A DNA stretch of 64,000 nucleotides from the NCBI GenBank assembly GCA_037389465.1, contig JAZARR010000200.1:2735501-2799500 (forward strand). Direction: 5' to 3'. Origin of the DNA: Baylisascaris procyonis (Eukaryota > Nematoda > Chromadorea > Rhabditida > Ascarididae). A program made the translations under genes and the position numbers. A model generated the notes under the pieces. The model was not told where the DNA came from and ran no database searches. It saw only the letters and a program-made list of their open reading frames with translations. This document shows, in pieces, positions 51,781 through 64,000 of the stretch; positions within the stretch are counted from its first letter, which is position 1; each line of letters begins with the position of its first letter.

Positions 51781-51839
51781 GACATTTGCGCTCACAATTT
51801 TTGTACAGCCAACATTTGCGCTCACGACATTTGCGCTTA
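51781..51839 (+). repeat. Three copies of ACATTTGCGCTCA
   Basis: Copies at 51782, 51812 and 51827; the last two are adjacent and the third ends CTTA. Confidence 0.85.
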
Positions 51840-52451
51840 AAACATAGCGTCAGTCAGTAATTCAAAGATCATATCAAGATATTATCGATTGATCACACTA
51901 CCTCAGTATACTATTAACTATTCTCTCCTGTATATAACTTTCATCTAATGCGAAAAAAAAATGGCATATATAAATGTCATGATCTGAAGCATCAACGAAG
52001 GAAACGCCCACACTGAATATGTGCGTCAACGAAAGAAGAATATCACCAACATGTAATTATTGATATTTAAATTCGAAAAGCATTAAACATACAAATGTCA
52101 TCAAATTATCAAATATACCGCATACTTTAATGCTCTTTTAATTTCAATTATGGCCATTAACGCTTAAACTTATATCCTTATCTTCTGTCATTAGCAAGGA
52201 TACATGCGCAAATGTTTCATTGAAAATGGAATTATCTCAAAATTTATGCAAATTTTTTGGAGTAAAATAACAAGTTGAATAATTTAGTAGTAATTTTTGA
52301 ATAATGCGCAATTCATTTTGGCAATAATTTACAAAATAACATCGTCATGATTGCTTCTAATATACGGATAATGACGAGTGATAAATCATTTCCACTAATC
52401 ATGGTTAAATCTCTGATAATATGTTAACATTTCTTTCCACTTCGAGGAAAA

Positions 52452-52495
52452 AATGATGCAATGATGCAAAATGATGCAAAATGACGCATAAAAAT
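52452..52495 (+). repeat. ATGATGCAAA short tandem repeat
   Basis: Four degenerate decamer units. Confidence 0.8.
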
Positions 52496-53004
52496 GCAGT
52501 TGTTTTTTCGGAAATCGAAAAAAAAAATATTGGATCCGTTCTCGTATCTATAGCAAACTATGGAAAATTTTCCGAATTTTTACTATCTCATAAACATTTT
52601 CTTCTGAGATTTCTTTATTTCTGAGAACGATCAACTGATCAGGATTCATTAATAGATCATGAGCTCCAAAAAAAAAAAAGTTAGCCCTAACTCAAGACGT
52701 ATGGAATAATTTGAAGTTCGAGTAGAATCGCCCCAGCTTGCACACAATATTACAATGAAAGATGGGCGAATGGAAGCTCTCTTATTTTACACAGAATTAG
52801 ATCGATTAGCGAGCGTAACACGCCCAAAGAACCTCAACTTAGCTTCAGCTCTCTCATTTAACAAACGAACATAAGCTGTAAATAAATCTCAATTGCATCA
52901 ATTACATGATAAAAAAAATGACATATCGCATTGATTTCAGACTATTCATTATAAAAATAATCGAAGCCTAATACACTCGAATAAATCCGGCTTTTTGATT
53001 TCAG

Positions 53005-53049
53005 ATTTTAGGCAAAATTAGGAAAACATCACAGTTAGAAGCTCATTGA
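53005..53049 (+). CDS. Possible 14-codon terminal exon
   Basis: The acceptor GGCTTTTTGATTTCAG (52989-53004) is one of the best on the plus strand. It is followed by ILGKIRKTSQLEAH and TGA, and an AATAAA lies near 53184. No partner exon was found, so this is only a splice-site-based suggestion. Confidence 0.2.
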   Translation: MLGKIRKTSQLEAH

Positions 53050-53829
53050 ATCCATCGTTGTAAGGTTGATTTTTTGTTGAAATTTTCAAAAGAAATGTGA
53101 TAATCGATTTATAAAATAAGAAAAGAAATTAGATAAAATAGAGATTAGTCTTAAATTAAGGATTTATTCAATCAGTTGACTAGAATAAAATCGGAATTTA
53201 ATGAATCAATGATGATGATTTTTATGTAAATGCTTTTTCGCTTCTAATTAATTCAATCAAACTTGTTCATAAGGAAATTATAAAAACAAAGTATAATGTC
53301 TTTAATCAAAATAAAGTATAAGAAATATATTATTATCCAAATAGTTCAAGAACACTATTGAAATCGTCGAAATTTTCGACTTTTGCAATTTTTTGCTTTA
53401 ATTCTATTAATTTTGGTTTTTATAGTCTCAATAACACGGTCTATGTGGTTAGATAGCATGAACAAGCTGAAAGTGCTTCGATGCTGAAGGATTTCGGTAA
53501 AACTCAGTCAACTCAGTGAAACGCATATCTGTGTCCAGTGTTTCAATCAATAATACATCATATTATAGCTAAGGATTTTAAAATAGCTTACTTCTGAGCA
53601 ATTTTCAAGCACGGATTCAATATCGATGTAAATGATCTAGAAATGTCGATTCATCTGCCTAAACCTGTCCACCTGATACAAAAAAAATACCATAAATAAC
53701 GGCTTTGATGTTTATTTGTATAAATAAGTAAACAAGAGAGAAAATGGCCACTTCAAGTTCATATAAATGAAGTGGGACTTCAGGCTAAGCTGAAACTTTC
53801 AAACATTGTGGTTAACTCGAAGACGTTAA

Positions 53830-54010
53830 GACGAAATGGCCAGACGGACGAAACGAAGTGAAAGAAAACGCGTAAGGAGCGAACTACTTGATGGCAAATC
53901 GATTCTCATTTCGTGTGACGTTCGCATGGTGCTTAGCTAAGGCGTCCAAGCAGGCAGCTTTCTAGCTGCCTCATTGCGGGCGCTATCGCTTGTTGTTACG
54001 CCATCCATAG
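53830..54010. other. GC-richer island with an 8-base hairpin
   Basis: AGGCAGCT (53952-53959), a TTCT loop and AGCTGCCT (53964-53971) form a perfect stem. The surrounding 180 bases are markedly richer in GC than the flanks (for example GCGGGCGCTATCGC). No tRNA, snRNA or ORF could be fitted; it could be an inserted element fragment or small structured RNA. Confidence 0.4.
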
Positions 54011-54993
54011 ACAACGCGTTAATCATTATTTACTTGTTAACTTACAAGTATTTATTCATTGTTACCTATGAACAAGGTAATCAGTGAACTATTCAAAATT
54101 AAAGCACCAAAACAATGACTAGAGAGATGATATGAATGATTTGATATGGAAGAGGAAGAGATGGCATGAAGGATTTGCTCATATCTTCATAAAATTCCTT
54201 GTCGATAGATTTTTCAACAATTCCTTCATCGACAAATTTTATTCCGTCTGTAAGTTTTGAATAAATTCATTTGAAAACTCTCAATTCATTAAAATTATTA
54301 CTATTGTTATTACTAATTATTATTATAATTATGATTGTTAATAATATTTTATTTTCTCTCAGATTTTTTTTTTACATACAAATACAGATGCTGTCATTCT
54401 TAATTGCGCACCAGTATTCATCAGAAAAGAGCCTCTTGTTTAAGCCGTTATATGCAGCCAATCATCATATCTGCCAGATATTCCATATATCAATCAACTA
54501 TCATTCATATAACTGAAGAAAAAACCGGATAGAGAAATTTCTATGGCACCTTTTTTTTAAAAAAGTTAGAAATTTTATAAAAGTGGTAAGATACAGGTTG
54601 CTATCAATTAAGCAAATACAGTATGATAATTCAGGCAACACAATAAACATTTTTACTATTAACGCTTTACTGCTGGATTTACTAAGCCAAATAATGTTTA
54701 CCGTTTCAGTAGACAAATAATTTTCAAAAGATTTCTTGAAGTTTATTAGCTTATAACCTGCTAGAAATGGTAAATTGTGCTAAACTATATTCATGTTTAA
54801 GTCCATAGTCTACAAATATATGGATGTGTATGTATCTATCTGGTCCATTTAGTTCTAATCGAAAAAAGATAAGATTTGTGGTGAGAAAAAATTGTAAACA
54901 TGTTACTACATCAGTGAATGAACTACACTGCTAGTTTCATTATATTTCGTCATATTACTTATGAGTTCGTAACGTTTTTGGGTACTAAACTCT

Positions 54994-55185
54994 TTGGAAA
55001 TCAACTTTATTCTTCTATTCGATTGGGTAAAGCCGAAAAACGATCCTTCTAAAAATTTTTGGCACGATCTTATAGAGGGAACGCTTCCTAAAAACGCAAA
55101 TAATCGGCATTTCGCCACCTTAAACCTTTTATTTTTTAAAAACTGCATTTGCAAAGCATATTATTGCGGCAACGAATTTGTCTGA
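54994..55185. other. Antisense pair of open frames
   Basis: The plus frame reads 63 codons to TGA (contains DPSKNFWHDLIEGTLPKNAN). The minus frame in the same codon register starts at ATG 55148 and gives 80 codons ending at 54906 (contains NMTKYNETSSVVHSLM). Composition does not separate them and both lengths are within chance. Confidence 0.2.
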
Positions 55186-55699
55186 ATGCAGGCATATGTC
55201 TGTCTATCTATCTGGTGTGTTCGTATATCTGTCTGACATATCTGTCTATGTGTCCGATAGTTTCAACTTGGAAAGCACTGAAGATTGAGCTGCGAAATTT
55301 GATGGCTTTAAAGAACACTACAATATGATTTTCATTGCCTACTTTTAACTTGGCCTAATAACTTCCGACACATTTGCAGACATTTGAAATTAATTAAAAA
55401 AACTTGCACACATTTTACAACGATTAAGTCGAAAAAAAAATCAAACTTTTCAAGGAAAATTTGTAATAGTTGTCAGCTCAATTAGAGGACGAATAGATTT
55501 ACTGCTAATGTTTTATTATTTATTTGTAATTTATCAAACCGGTTGGCCTATTGAGTGGAATTGCAAGATCTATGATCTACGTCTTAGGCATACTTCGCGA
55601 TCTGCATTGATATCTAGACAAGTGATTAGCTGATAAGTTGCAATAGAAACGCTTATATCGTGCCAACCTTATTGTGATGCTTTTCCATTTGTCACTCTC

Positions 55700-58200
55700 A
55701 AGCAATCGAATTTTTTCGAATCAAGTTTTTTTTTAAGCAACGAATGACGACGTTGATGTTGATGCCACTTATGGAATGCAAATCGATTCTTTCAACGTCG
55801 CACTATTTATTTTTTGTTATCTTAAAGTTGTTCATAAATCTTCCTTATTAGTTCTACTCAATAAATACTGTTAATAGCAGATGAGATGATAAGGACCTAA
55901 TAGTGCAAATATTTATACAGAAATTTCTGAATTTTTATGAATTTTAATTCTTTTGTCCGAAAATGAAAAAAATATATAAGAAAAAGAAATTGGCCAACAC
56001 TCAAGCAATAATTTTGGAAAATTGAGCAAACAATCGCTCGATTGGCGTTAATTCAATGGATGATGAATCGTTAGGCAAGTGATTTAATCAACAATCGATG
56101 GATGCAATCGTATCAAATATGTAAATTCAATTGAATATACAAATTATGAACAACTCAACCGATCGAATGCTGACTTGATATGTGCAATTAAATGATAAAT
56201 TAAGAAATTTCGATTCGCAAAAAATTTAACTCATGATCGTTTAGCTCAATGACGTTCTATTTCTAGGCATTTTTTTGATGATATTTAGGCCTAAAGGCTT
56301 TTAGACACCGGTACCAGATCTACAAGCATTTAGTATCTATTGGGATCTGATCGATGATCAAAATGCCAATAGCTATCGTTAGATCAAATTTACTTCACGA
56401 AGCAGTTGTTCGTTACCCATGTCAATATATCATCTAAAACGGAGTGCTAAGTACACAGTATTTAATCTTTTCAGTATTAATTTCCTCGATGATCATCTAA
56501 CGAAAAAGCAAAAAATATAGGAAGTCTTGCGTTAACTCTCTCCCTCCCCTTTCCCTCCCTTCCTCCCCCTTCTCCAAGAACAGCAAGTAGGACAAAAACC
56601 CGTCCATTTCCGATTTTTTTTCGCAGATGCTTTTTTCAGGACTATGAAGTGCCAGCGCCGTTCGCTGCCTCACTAGCTGTACTGAAGCAATGAAGCCTAG
56701 ATATTTTCATACATCTTTTATTTCTTTTTCATTAAATAATTTGAAGACCAGTCGCTAAAGTCGCCCGAGATCAATCGATCCTTTCACTAAACTTTTATCT
56801 CACCTAATTCCAAATTCCACAAATTGAAAGTTTTTTCTTTAAAATTTAAAAAATATTTCAGCTAATTAAATAGTTTCATACAAATGTAATAAATATGAAA
56901 AGGATTTCCTTTCGCAGAATTGGAGAAAGAAAATTTTTCAATCTACGATATCTTTTTTTCTTATTTCAACTCTGCCTCCCCTCTCTCCCACCCCTCCCCT
57001 TTTCCTCTCGCAACGAGGAGCAATCCATGTAAATGACATGTGAACGATGCACGATTTTTCACCTCTCCGTTCGATGACCCTTCCATGACCGTTCCATGAC
57101 CTTTTCTACTTGAACAATCAATGGAAATTTCTATTATTGTTTTTCGCATAAATTTACATGGTTAACGAAATGGATCAGAGAAAACAAGTGAACGGAAAAT
57201 ACGCGAACGCAAGAAAAGGAAGAGGAGAGTGGATGAAATAGCGATCAGTAATTTCAACCTCGAACTGGCCTCTGGCCACTTTCTATATGTTTACCGGCTT
57301 CCCAATCAAAGCTTAAATTAATGTTTTCATCAGCTCTCTCCTCCTGGCATCCTCCATCACCTTTATCCATAGTTCTCTCCTCTCAGCTCCCCTCATCTCA
57401 TTCCACGCTATCCATAGGCTATCTTCAATCATTTCTTCCATTAAAAAAAATTTATTCACTCGCAATGCCGAATTTCGTTTTTATTCACTCAAATCTATCA
57501 GCATAACTCCTCCAAAATAACTGGTCAAGTGCCAACGATATTATAATACAGCTTTTTAATGGTGCTAGTTCCTTAGCACAGAATGCACTACTCGAACACC
57601 TTTCCCTCTCCCCGTTCAATAAAAAATAACCAGCATTCTAGTTTTGCAAAGCGAGCGATATAACTCTCAAATACACGGCTCTCTACTTCAGATTATCCAT
57701 CCTTGTTTTATTATATAATTTAATATTATTAGGAAATACTGGGTGGATCATTCAAATTTTCTCAGCTGATAAAAGGAACATATTTCAAGTATGTGGAAAA
57801 GAAAATACCCTAAAGAACTCGAATAAAGAATTGAAATTGATTTCTTTCTCATAATTTGGAAGGAATAGAATTGGAAATTCATTAATTTATAATCGATGCA
57901 TTAATTTGCATTTCTATCAAAACAAAGTAAAAGATAGTTATATAACTGATCGATTAATGGAAATAAATAAAAAAGCTTTTTTTTTCAGTTGTATTACTTC
58001 TTAACATCGGACTTCCTTGTTTCCTAAGTTTCCAACTTCCATTACTTCATGAAATATTTCAATTTCCAATTTAGGTTTCCAAATCGAACAGTGATGTTAT
58101 ATAGTGTTTAGGAGGATTTTCTTTCAAACATTCAAAATATAAGCATTTTTAAATAAATTAAATAAGATAACAACTAGTCGATGAAAGGTACAAAAAAAGA
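55700..58200. other. AT-rich spacer, no gene seen
   Basis: Pyrimidine tracts at 56535-56580, 56965-57010 and 57330-57410. No frame with splice support. Confidence 0.4.
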
Positions 58201-58209
58201 CTTCCATTT

Positions 58210-58520
58210 GAATATCAAATTTCAATGACGCTATACATCAATATGGAATTGGGGCTTCATATCGAATGGATCACCTATCGCCAAAGAGGGCGTTCCTTAT
58301 CGCTCTAAGAGGTTCTGCCGCAACAATTTCCGCAGCAACAGTTTCCACATCAGACGTTCCGCAAGCAAAACAAGAAATTTTACAAAAAGGAAAAATCCGT
58401 ACTATCCAAGATATAGGTTGACAGATGATTCGACACTCTATGCGATTGACTGCCTCACCTTTCTCCTATGTTGTCCATCGCTTTTAGATTTATTGATACT
58501 CATATGCGTAATCAAATTCA
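58210..58520 (+). other. GC-richer segment open in three plus frames
   Basis: One frame is open for about 107 codons, a second for about 62 (includes MDHLSPKRAFLIALRGSA), and a third reads a Gln/Phe/Pro repeat (QQFPQQQFPHQTF) from CAACARTTYCC-type units. A repeat visible at the amino-acid level could mark the true frame, but no splice pair or start supports any of them. Confidence 0.2.
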
Positions 58521-58655
58521 ATTTATCAATGCCTCAAACATAAATACAAAAACTTTTTAAAGTGTTCTTCAATGATTTCAACCACAGATAAGTTGATCAC
58601 ACTGACCGGCGTTAGTAATGAATAAATAAAAGAGTAAGCGATAAACGAATTGCGC

Positions 58656-58695
58656 CAGGTGAAACAGGTAAAACAGGTGGAAAAAAACAGGTGAA
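58656..58695 (+). repeat. AGGTGAAAC short tandem repeat
   Basis: Four degenerate copies of ACAGGTGAAA/ACAGGTAAA. Confidence 0.75.
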
Positions 58696-59388
58696 AGAGA
58701 TATGGAATAGATTTGCCATTAAATTTACCATTAAAAAAAATTTTTTTACCACTAAATTTATTATAAATCAGAAAAAAAAATCAAATGAATTTACGAACGT
58801 AAAAAATGTCGCAAAATATTAGCGAATCTATGAGTAAATTAGACGGAGTAGATGCATGAAATTTTTCCAAATTCAGTATTGATCTTTAATAATGCCGTAT
58901 TATCGATAGAAACATTTCCGCAATTATTATATGTGAAGATGCTAAATTATATTTCAAAACTATAAAAAAGTTATAAGTAAACTGCTAACGAAAATATTTG
59001 TAGGTAATTATAGAAATTTTTCGTTTAATGACAAAGCAATTAGAAACGATTATTCAGCTAATATAATCATCTAAAATTATGATATGATAAGTTGAATATT
59101 GAAAGAGGATAATAAATTATTAGGAAAATAGACTCATTTATTTAGTGATTGAATATTTAAGTATTCTTTTAAATAAATCAATCAATCAATAATCGAATCT
59201 CACACTGATGAAAACACATTGGAAGACACTAAAGACGATGCGACATGCTCGATGAATGAAGACAAAATGCTGTCAAATAGGGAGTGGTGTTGTGCGTGTT
59301 GGCTTCGTCCAGCACGCAAACAAGTGAAAATCAAAACTTGTGCTGCTTATTGCCACCCGTCGAATAAATCAACTATTGCTCGAACGCA

Positions 59389-59555
59389 CATGTATTTGTG
59401 TGTTTGTATGTGTGCATGTATATTTACGTGTACATGTATAGGTATGCGGTGTATGTGCGTCTGTGTGTCTGCGTGCACGTACATGAGTGTCGATGTACGT
59501 GCTTACGAGTGTATGCATGTGTTTTAGTGCATTTATGTGTATGTATATGAGTATG
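59389..59555 (+). repeat. TG/TA-rich alternating tract
   Basis: Degenerate TGTATG/TGTGCG sequence. The frames running through it on both strands (Cys/Val or His/Thr-rich) are repeat artefacts. Confidence 0.8.
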
Positions 59556-61805
59556 TTGTAATACAACATCATTGATTGCGCTTCAAAAGGTAAAAGTCTT
59601 AAAACGTGTCATCTTTTTATCACTACCCCCTCTCCAATTAAGAATAGCAAGGTTCTCCTTACATACAATGATTCAGAAATTCAACCGGTTAATTGTCTCA
59701 ATAAAATTCCATCGCATTACTCGCAAACTGTTCTCCATGAAACCTCTCAAATTCTATTCTCTATCCTCTCCAATTCCATCCGATAGCTTCACACCAATCC
59801 TCTCTCAATATTTCTCAAGAACTGTTCTAATCAATTCCCACCTTGATTTTAAGTTTCTAAAACGCCTATATATGCTGCAATCTTCAACTACGCTTTGTAT
59901 CATCATTCTACGCGCCCATGAATTACGCTCACCTGAAGTTAGTTCCCGTTATTATTTACGCAGCGAGAGATAGTCTAATTAATAATCAAGTTCAATTTTA
60001 ATACATACTAGCCTTTCATCTATATGAATATTTTGAAACTGAAAACACTCAAGTATACAAGAATGTATCATTTAGTTGTATAAGCATCCACAATTGGTTA
60101 GTCTTTTTTTTTTTCGAGAATTTTCCTCAATAGTATCATGAACGAAATTAATCAATCAATGAAGTTTTATGCAAAAAGTGGATTTCAATTTATTCAAACG
60201 AAATTTACATGCTATATGCATGCAGTTGAAAAACATCTTGATATAGTAATTCGTTTGTTAACGGGGAAACAAAATTTACATAAAAAAACAACGCTTAATC
60301 TCGAATAATTTAAATATACGAAAATAGAATTATCATTGAATGGCAATTATGCTAAATTTTACAGCTAAAAATGACTTTGGAATTTAAAATTTCACAAACA
60401 GGAAATGAAATAAATCTCGATGAAATAAATTATCTAAAAATGATATTGACATGAGAATGAAATCATTACGATATATGGAATCCTATTGCATTCTCAGATA
60501 TTATTTGCAACAATCGGTTGGAATTTTCAAATGTGAAAACGATAAATCGATTTTCATTTTATTCATTTCGTTATTTAACTGAAAGATCAATAGAGTTGCA
60601 CTTAATGCAAAATATATATCTCTATTTATTTTGATAGAGATGATGTGCTACCCACGTATGAAAATTAGGAGGCAAAATACCAAAAAATAATTGCAAAATT
60701 TCATCGGTCTGTGTGCACGGATCGTCTATGTGTTTTGCGATTGAATAGAAAGATTAACGAATGAAATAGGAATGTGGAAAAAATATTGAATCGAATTTTT
60801 TTTTCGTTGAGTCACAAGAAAAGCAACGAAATGAAACGCTGCTATGCTAGGCAAATTGCAATGCATCATCGATTCAGGCAGCTGAATTTTTTTTTTTTTT
60901 TTTGAGAATGTGGCCATCTGAGAAACGAATGCATCTTCATTAAGACATTTCATCGGCTATTTGATGAGCATTCTCCTCATTGGTGTCAACGTATAAAAAA
61001 TATGGGAATATCCCCACTCGCCCTTCCTCTTTCCAATCTCGACATATATCTACAACAATCTCGATGGGCAAATATACTAAATTACCAATAGAAGAGTGGC
61101 CGCATTGTCAACGAAATACCGTATCATCGCATATAAAAGCCCTGGGGCAAGTATAGGGGGTTGAAAATAAAGCGGAAATGTATGAGATTCTAATTATCAC
61201 AACGCGACGGGTAAATAGTGCACAAATGAAGCACAGTTCATAGCTGTAATGAAAATCTTTTAGAGGGCGATGAAGCATCGCTATATCGATGCAATTTTGA
61301 GCATTTATATGAGAATGTGAGCAAAGAAGATCATTTACTGAATAAAAGATCGTTTATCGTGATTTACATAGAATATGACGAAACAGAAATAAATATTAAG
61401 AAATTTTGGAGGAGACAAAAGAAATGAATGAACGCATTACTGCACCTCTCATGAAGAAGAAAAAAATTCATACAATAAAGTCGTAAATGATAATAAGTGG
61501 AAAAGCGCATTAGGTGACTTGGCAAAATTCGCACTTTTGAATTTCAGGACACATATCTAACCGAATCCCAGAAAGAGTCTACTACAAAATGGATGATAAG
61601 TCAAATGAATGGCAAAATGACTCTTCTAGAAAGTCGAATGATTATGTGACTCCACCAGAAAAATAAACTAATTTTTTTTTGCTCTTACTTTAACAATGTT
61701 GAAATTTATGTACACAAATTTTGCATGAGATTTACGTGCGTATGGATTACACAAACGTGAGGAACTGGAATATAATCGAGCATGAGAAAGACTACGCATT
61801 CATAC

Positions 61806-62034
<229 letters not shown>

Positions 62035-62039
62035 CGCAT

Positions 62040-63165
62040 ACATGTGCATAAAAGATCTTGGCAGGATGTTTTGCGCTATTTTAAAGGAAATCAAAGAGGC
62101 TATAAATAATTATAACACTAGAAGACCCTCAAAAACTGAAATCATATCAGTGATGCGTTCGTTATTGTAACAAACATTTCTCTGCGCTAATATTAACTGC
62201 ATATCAACGCTAACGTTCTGTTTGTTCCGTCAAGTCAAAAACCGGAAGACGATACTAAAACGACTATATTTGTGATGTTTATTCCGAGCGAATATTCCAT
62301 CACATGAGTGTACTCTAATATATCGGATGATAGACGATAAATCAGCTCATCATATTGTTACAAATATTGGTTTCCTCAAGATATTTGGAAGATTGCCATA
62401 ATTTTCAAAATTTAAATTGAGAAATTTATAAAATTCGCCAAAAATTTATAAAATTATGAGCATAGCAAGAGAGAATTGATTCATTCGATATATTTATTTA
62501 TAAAATGCTAGCGAATGGCAATCGGTGGTCAACTTATATTCAGATCATCAAAGAAGACGAATATATGTAATAAAGTAATCGATAAGACTTGAATACTTAA
62601 GAACTCATTCGTTGAGGATAAACAAAAAATCACCCGTAAATCTTAGAATAATAAAATTGCTGAAAATATCGTCGCTATCGTCAAATTAGGTTACCTTCCT
62701 TTTCCGATATCGCGTTTTGCGTAAACACTCTCCCAAAAGATAGACCCTTTTGCATTTCTCTTTTTATGTCACTCACCATCGAATTCTACTTCGCTTCTTC
62801 TACCGCTGAGATGTCATTTTTCAAAAAATCCTTTCAGAATCAATCTTCGCAACAAATTTAACTTTCTTCTATGAAAAACTCTAAGGTTACAACTGACACT
62901 AATTGAGCATAACCTGAACAAAACCTTAGATATCTCAATGTTTATGCTTCACTTACTAGCATTAGAAAATTGAAACGCTCAAACTGTAATGAACTTCAGG
63001 TGAAGATTAGGTGCATACGAAAACAACGGAGAGAATGAAGCATTTTCGAAGAGACCGACGTACTCATTCATTTGCTAGTCCATTTATTTAATTATTCAAA
63101 GGGGCAAAAAGGCAAAGAATAGGTATTGGCTAAAATAAATATACCTGTACCTGCTACCGACGAAC

Positions 63166-63236
<71 letters not shown>

Positions 63237-64000
63237 AAGTGGGTTCATGCATGCACACTAGGATTGCCAGCGTTCATAATGGAGCATTAGATAATGATGC
63301 ATCAACTGATACTAGTTTGATAATGGTTGCCAACTCAACAAACACTCTATGATTAAATGATAATAAGATATTCAGATTGATATAAGCAGAATACTATTTA
63401 AACTATCACTATAATGACCTTTTCATGCGATCTTAGTTACCTTCATATCAAAGATCTAAGCGGAAAAAATTTTATTTTCGGGAAGAAAGAGAAAATTGAA
63501 CGTCTCAATTTTCTTTTGATAAACGAATTTGTTTTCTGATTAATTATGTTCTTCTAAATGGATTTATAAAGTACTTCATTGTTCGTTTTTTTTTCAAATT
63601 GAAAGTTTTTTTCTTTCAAAATTTCCTTCATTACAAAGTTCAGTTCCATGCGTTAAAATTTCAGTTAAAATATGTAAAAGAAACGCTTGTTTCAAGCAAA
63701 ACGAAAAAAGTGAATAAGCGTTGAGGAATGCAAAACTATTAATACAGAAATGATTTTCACAATAACGAATATCTTCATATTGTCAAATCGAAAGAGTATT
63801 GTTGACAATTTTTACCTAATCTTTGAAAATATTTACGATCGAATAGTTTTATGAGTGAGTCAATAAAATCTCACCTTTTCATATCTATAATCATAGGAGA
63901 ATCACATGACGTAAATTTACACTTTATGCGTATTCCTTCCACTATTCTATTAGAGTTGTAAATACCAAGAATTTTCTACTTAAGTTAGCAACCAATTCTG
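62040..64000. other. AT-rich spacer, no gene seen
   Basis: Only short frames apart from a (TA)n run at 63166-63230. Confidence 0.5.
63166..63230. repeat. (TA)n microsatellite
   Basis: About 32 TA units with one CA interruption at 63179-63180. Confidence 0.95.

Larger units (their letters stand above)
50045..53000. other. Spacer, no gene seen
   Basis: Pyrimidine tract at 50395-50460 and two short repeats (51781-51839 and 52452-52495); otherwise chance frames. Confidence 0.4.

Noticed and set aside
59177..59527. 117-codon plus frame with a Cys-rich first half
   Set aside because: The second half is a GT-repeat translation and the first half lacks an upstream start or a convincing acceptor.
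59572..59973. Longest plus ORF after the first exon, 133 codons
   Set aside because: It starts at TTG, is highly basic and Ser/Leu/Phe-rich because of a pyrimidine-rich tract, and a run this long is not rare at this composition.

Overview
The window looks like non-coding DNA from an AT-rich eukaryotic genome, most likely an invertebrate animal. By eye about two thirds of the bases are A or T. There are nine long (TA)n runs plus GT, CT and AAAT microsatellites, many degenerate repeats, and no ORF spacing, operon or ribosome-binding pattern of a bacterium or phage. Where splice sites can be paired convincingly, the introns are very short (44-77 bases) and keep the reading frame. I cannot name the species or phylum.

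There are no long genes. At this base composition, stop-free runs of about 100-130 codons are expected by chance, so I ranked candidates by an ATG with good context, splice sites whose phases fit, purine-rich first codon positions and protein-like composition. The best are: a minus-strand gene at 7612-9134 (first coding exon strong, two downstream exons tentative); a two-exon 55-residue ORF on the plus strand at 10636-10863; a 57-codon minus-strand ORF or first exon at 23304-23477; a two-exon 55-residue ORF on the minus strand at 32364-32608; and a minus-strand terminal exon at 49736-49970. Weaker ORFs are at 39585-39785, 47290-47643, 42573-42749, 14197-14262 and 41389-41703. No product could be assigned to a known family.

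Layout. 1-7.6 kb: AT-rich spacer with a (TA)n run and an 85-base stretch readable on both strands. 7.6-10.9 kb: two candidate genes in divergent orientation, the most gene-like part. 11-18.3 kb: spacer, with a possible decayed Tc1-like transposase near 13.2-14.1 kb. 18.35-18.85 kb: an island of higher GC with open frames on both strands. 19.2-21.4 kb: three strong inverted-repeat structures close together. 22-32 kb: one small ORF, a degenerate alanine-tRNA-like sequence, a GT run and several short tandem repeats. 32.3-35 kb: a small two-exon candidate and a dual-strand open region. 35-48.5 kb: microsatellites, alternating purine-pyrimidine tracts and minisatellite-like duplications. 48.5-64 kb: one terminal-exon candidate, a small GC-rich hairpin island and more microsatellites.

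The genes do not form a recognisable pathway. The most distinctive content is structural: a 43-base perfect inverted repeat carrying an ATGACGTCAT motif in each arm, a 32-base perfect palindrome built of ATCGAT units, an imperfect 57-base hairpin, and recurring homopurine/homopyrimidine tracts of 50-110 bases every few kilobases.
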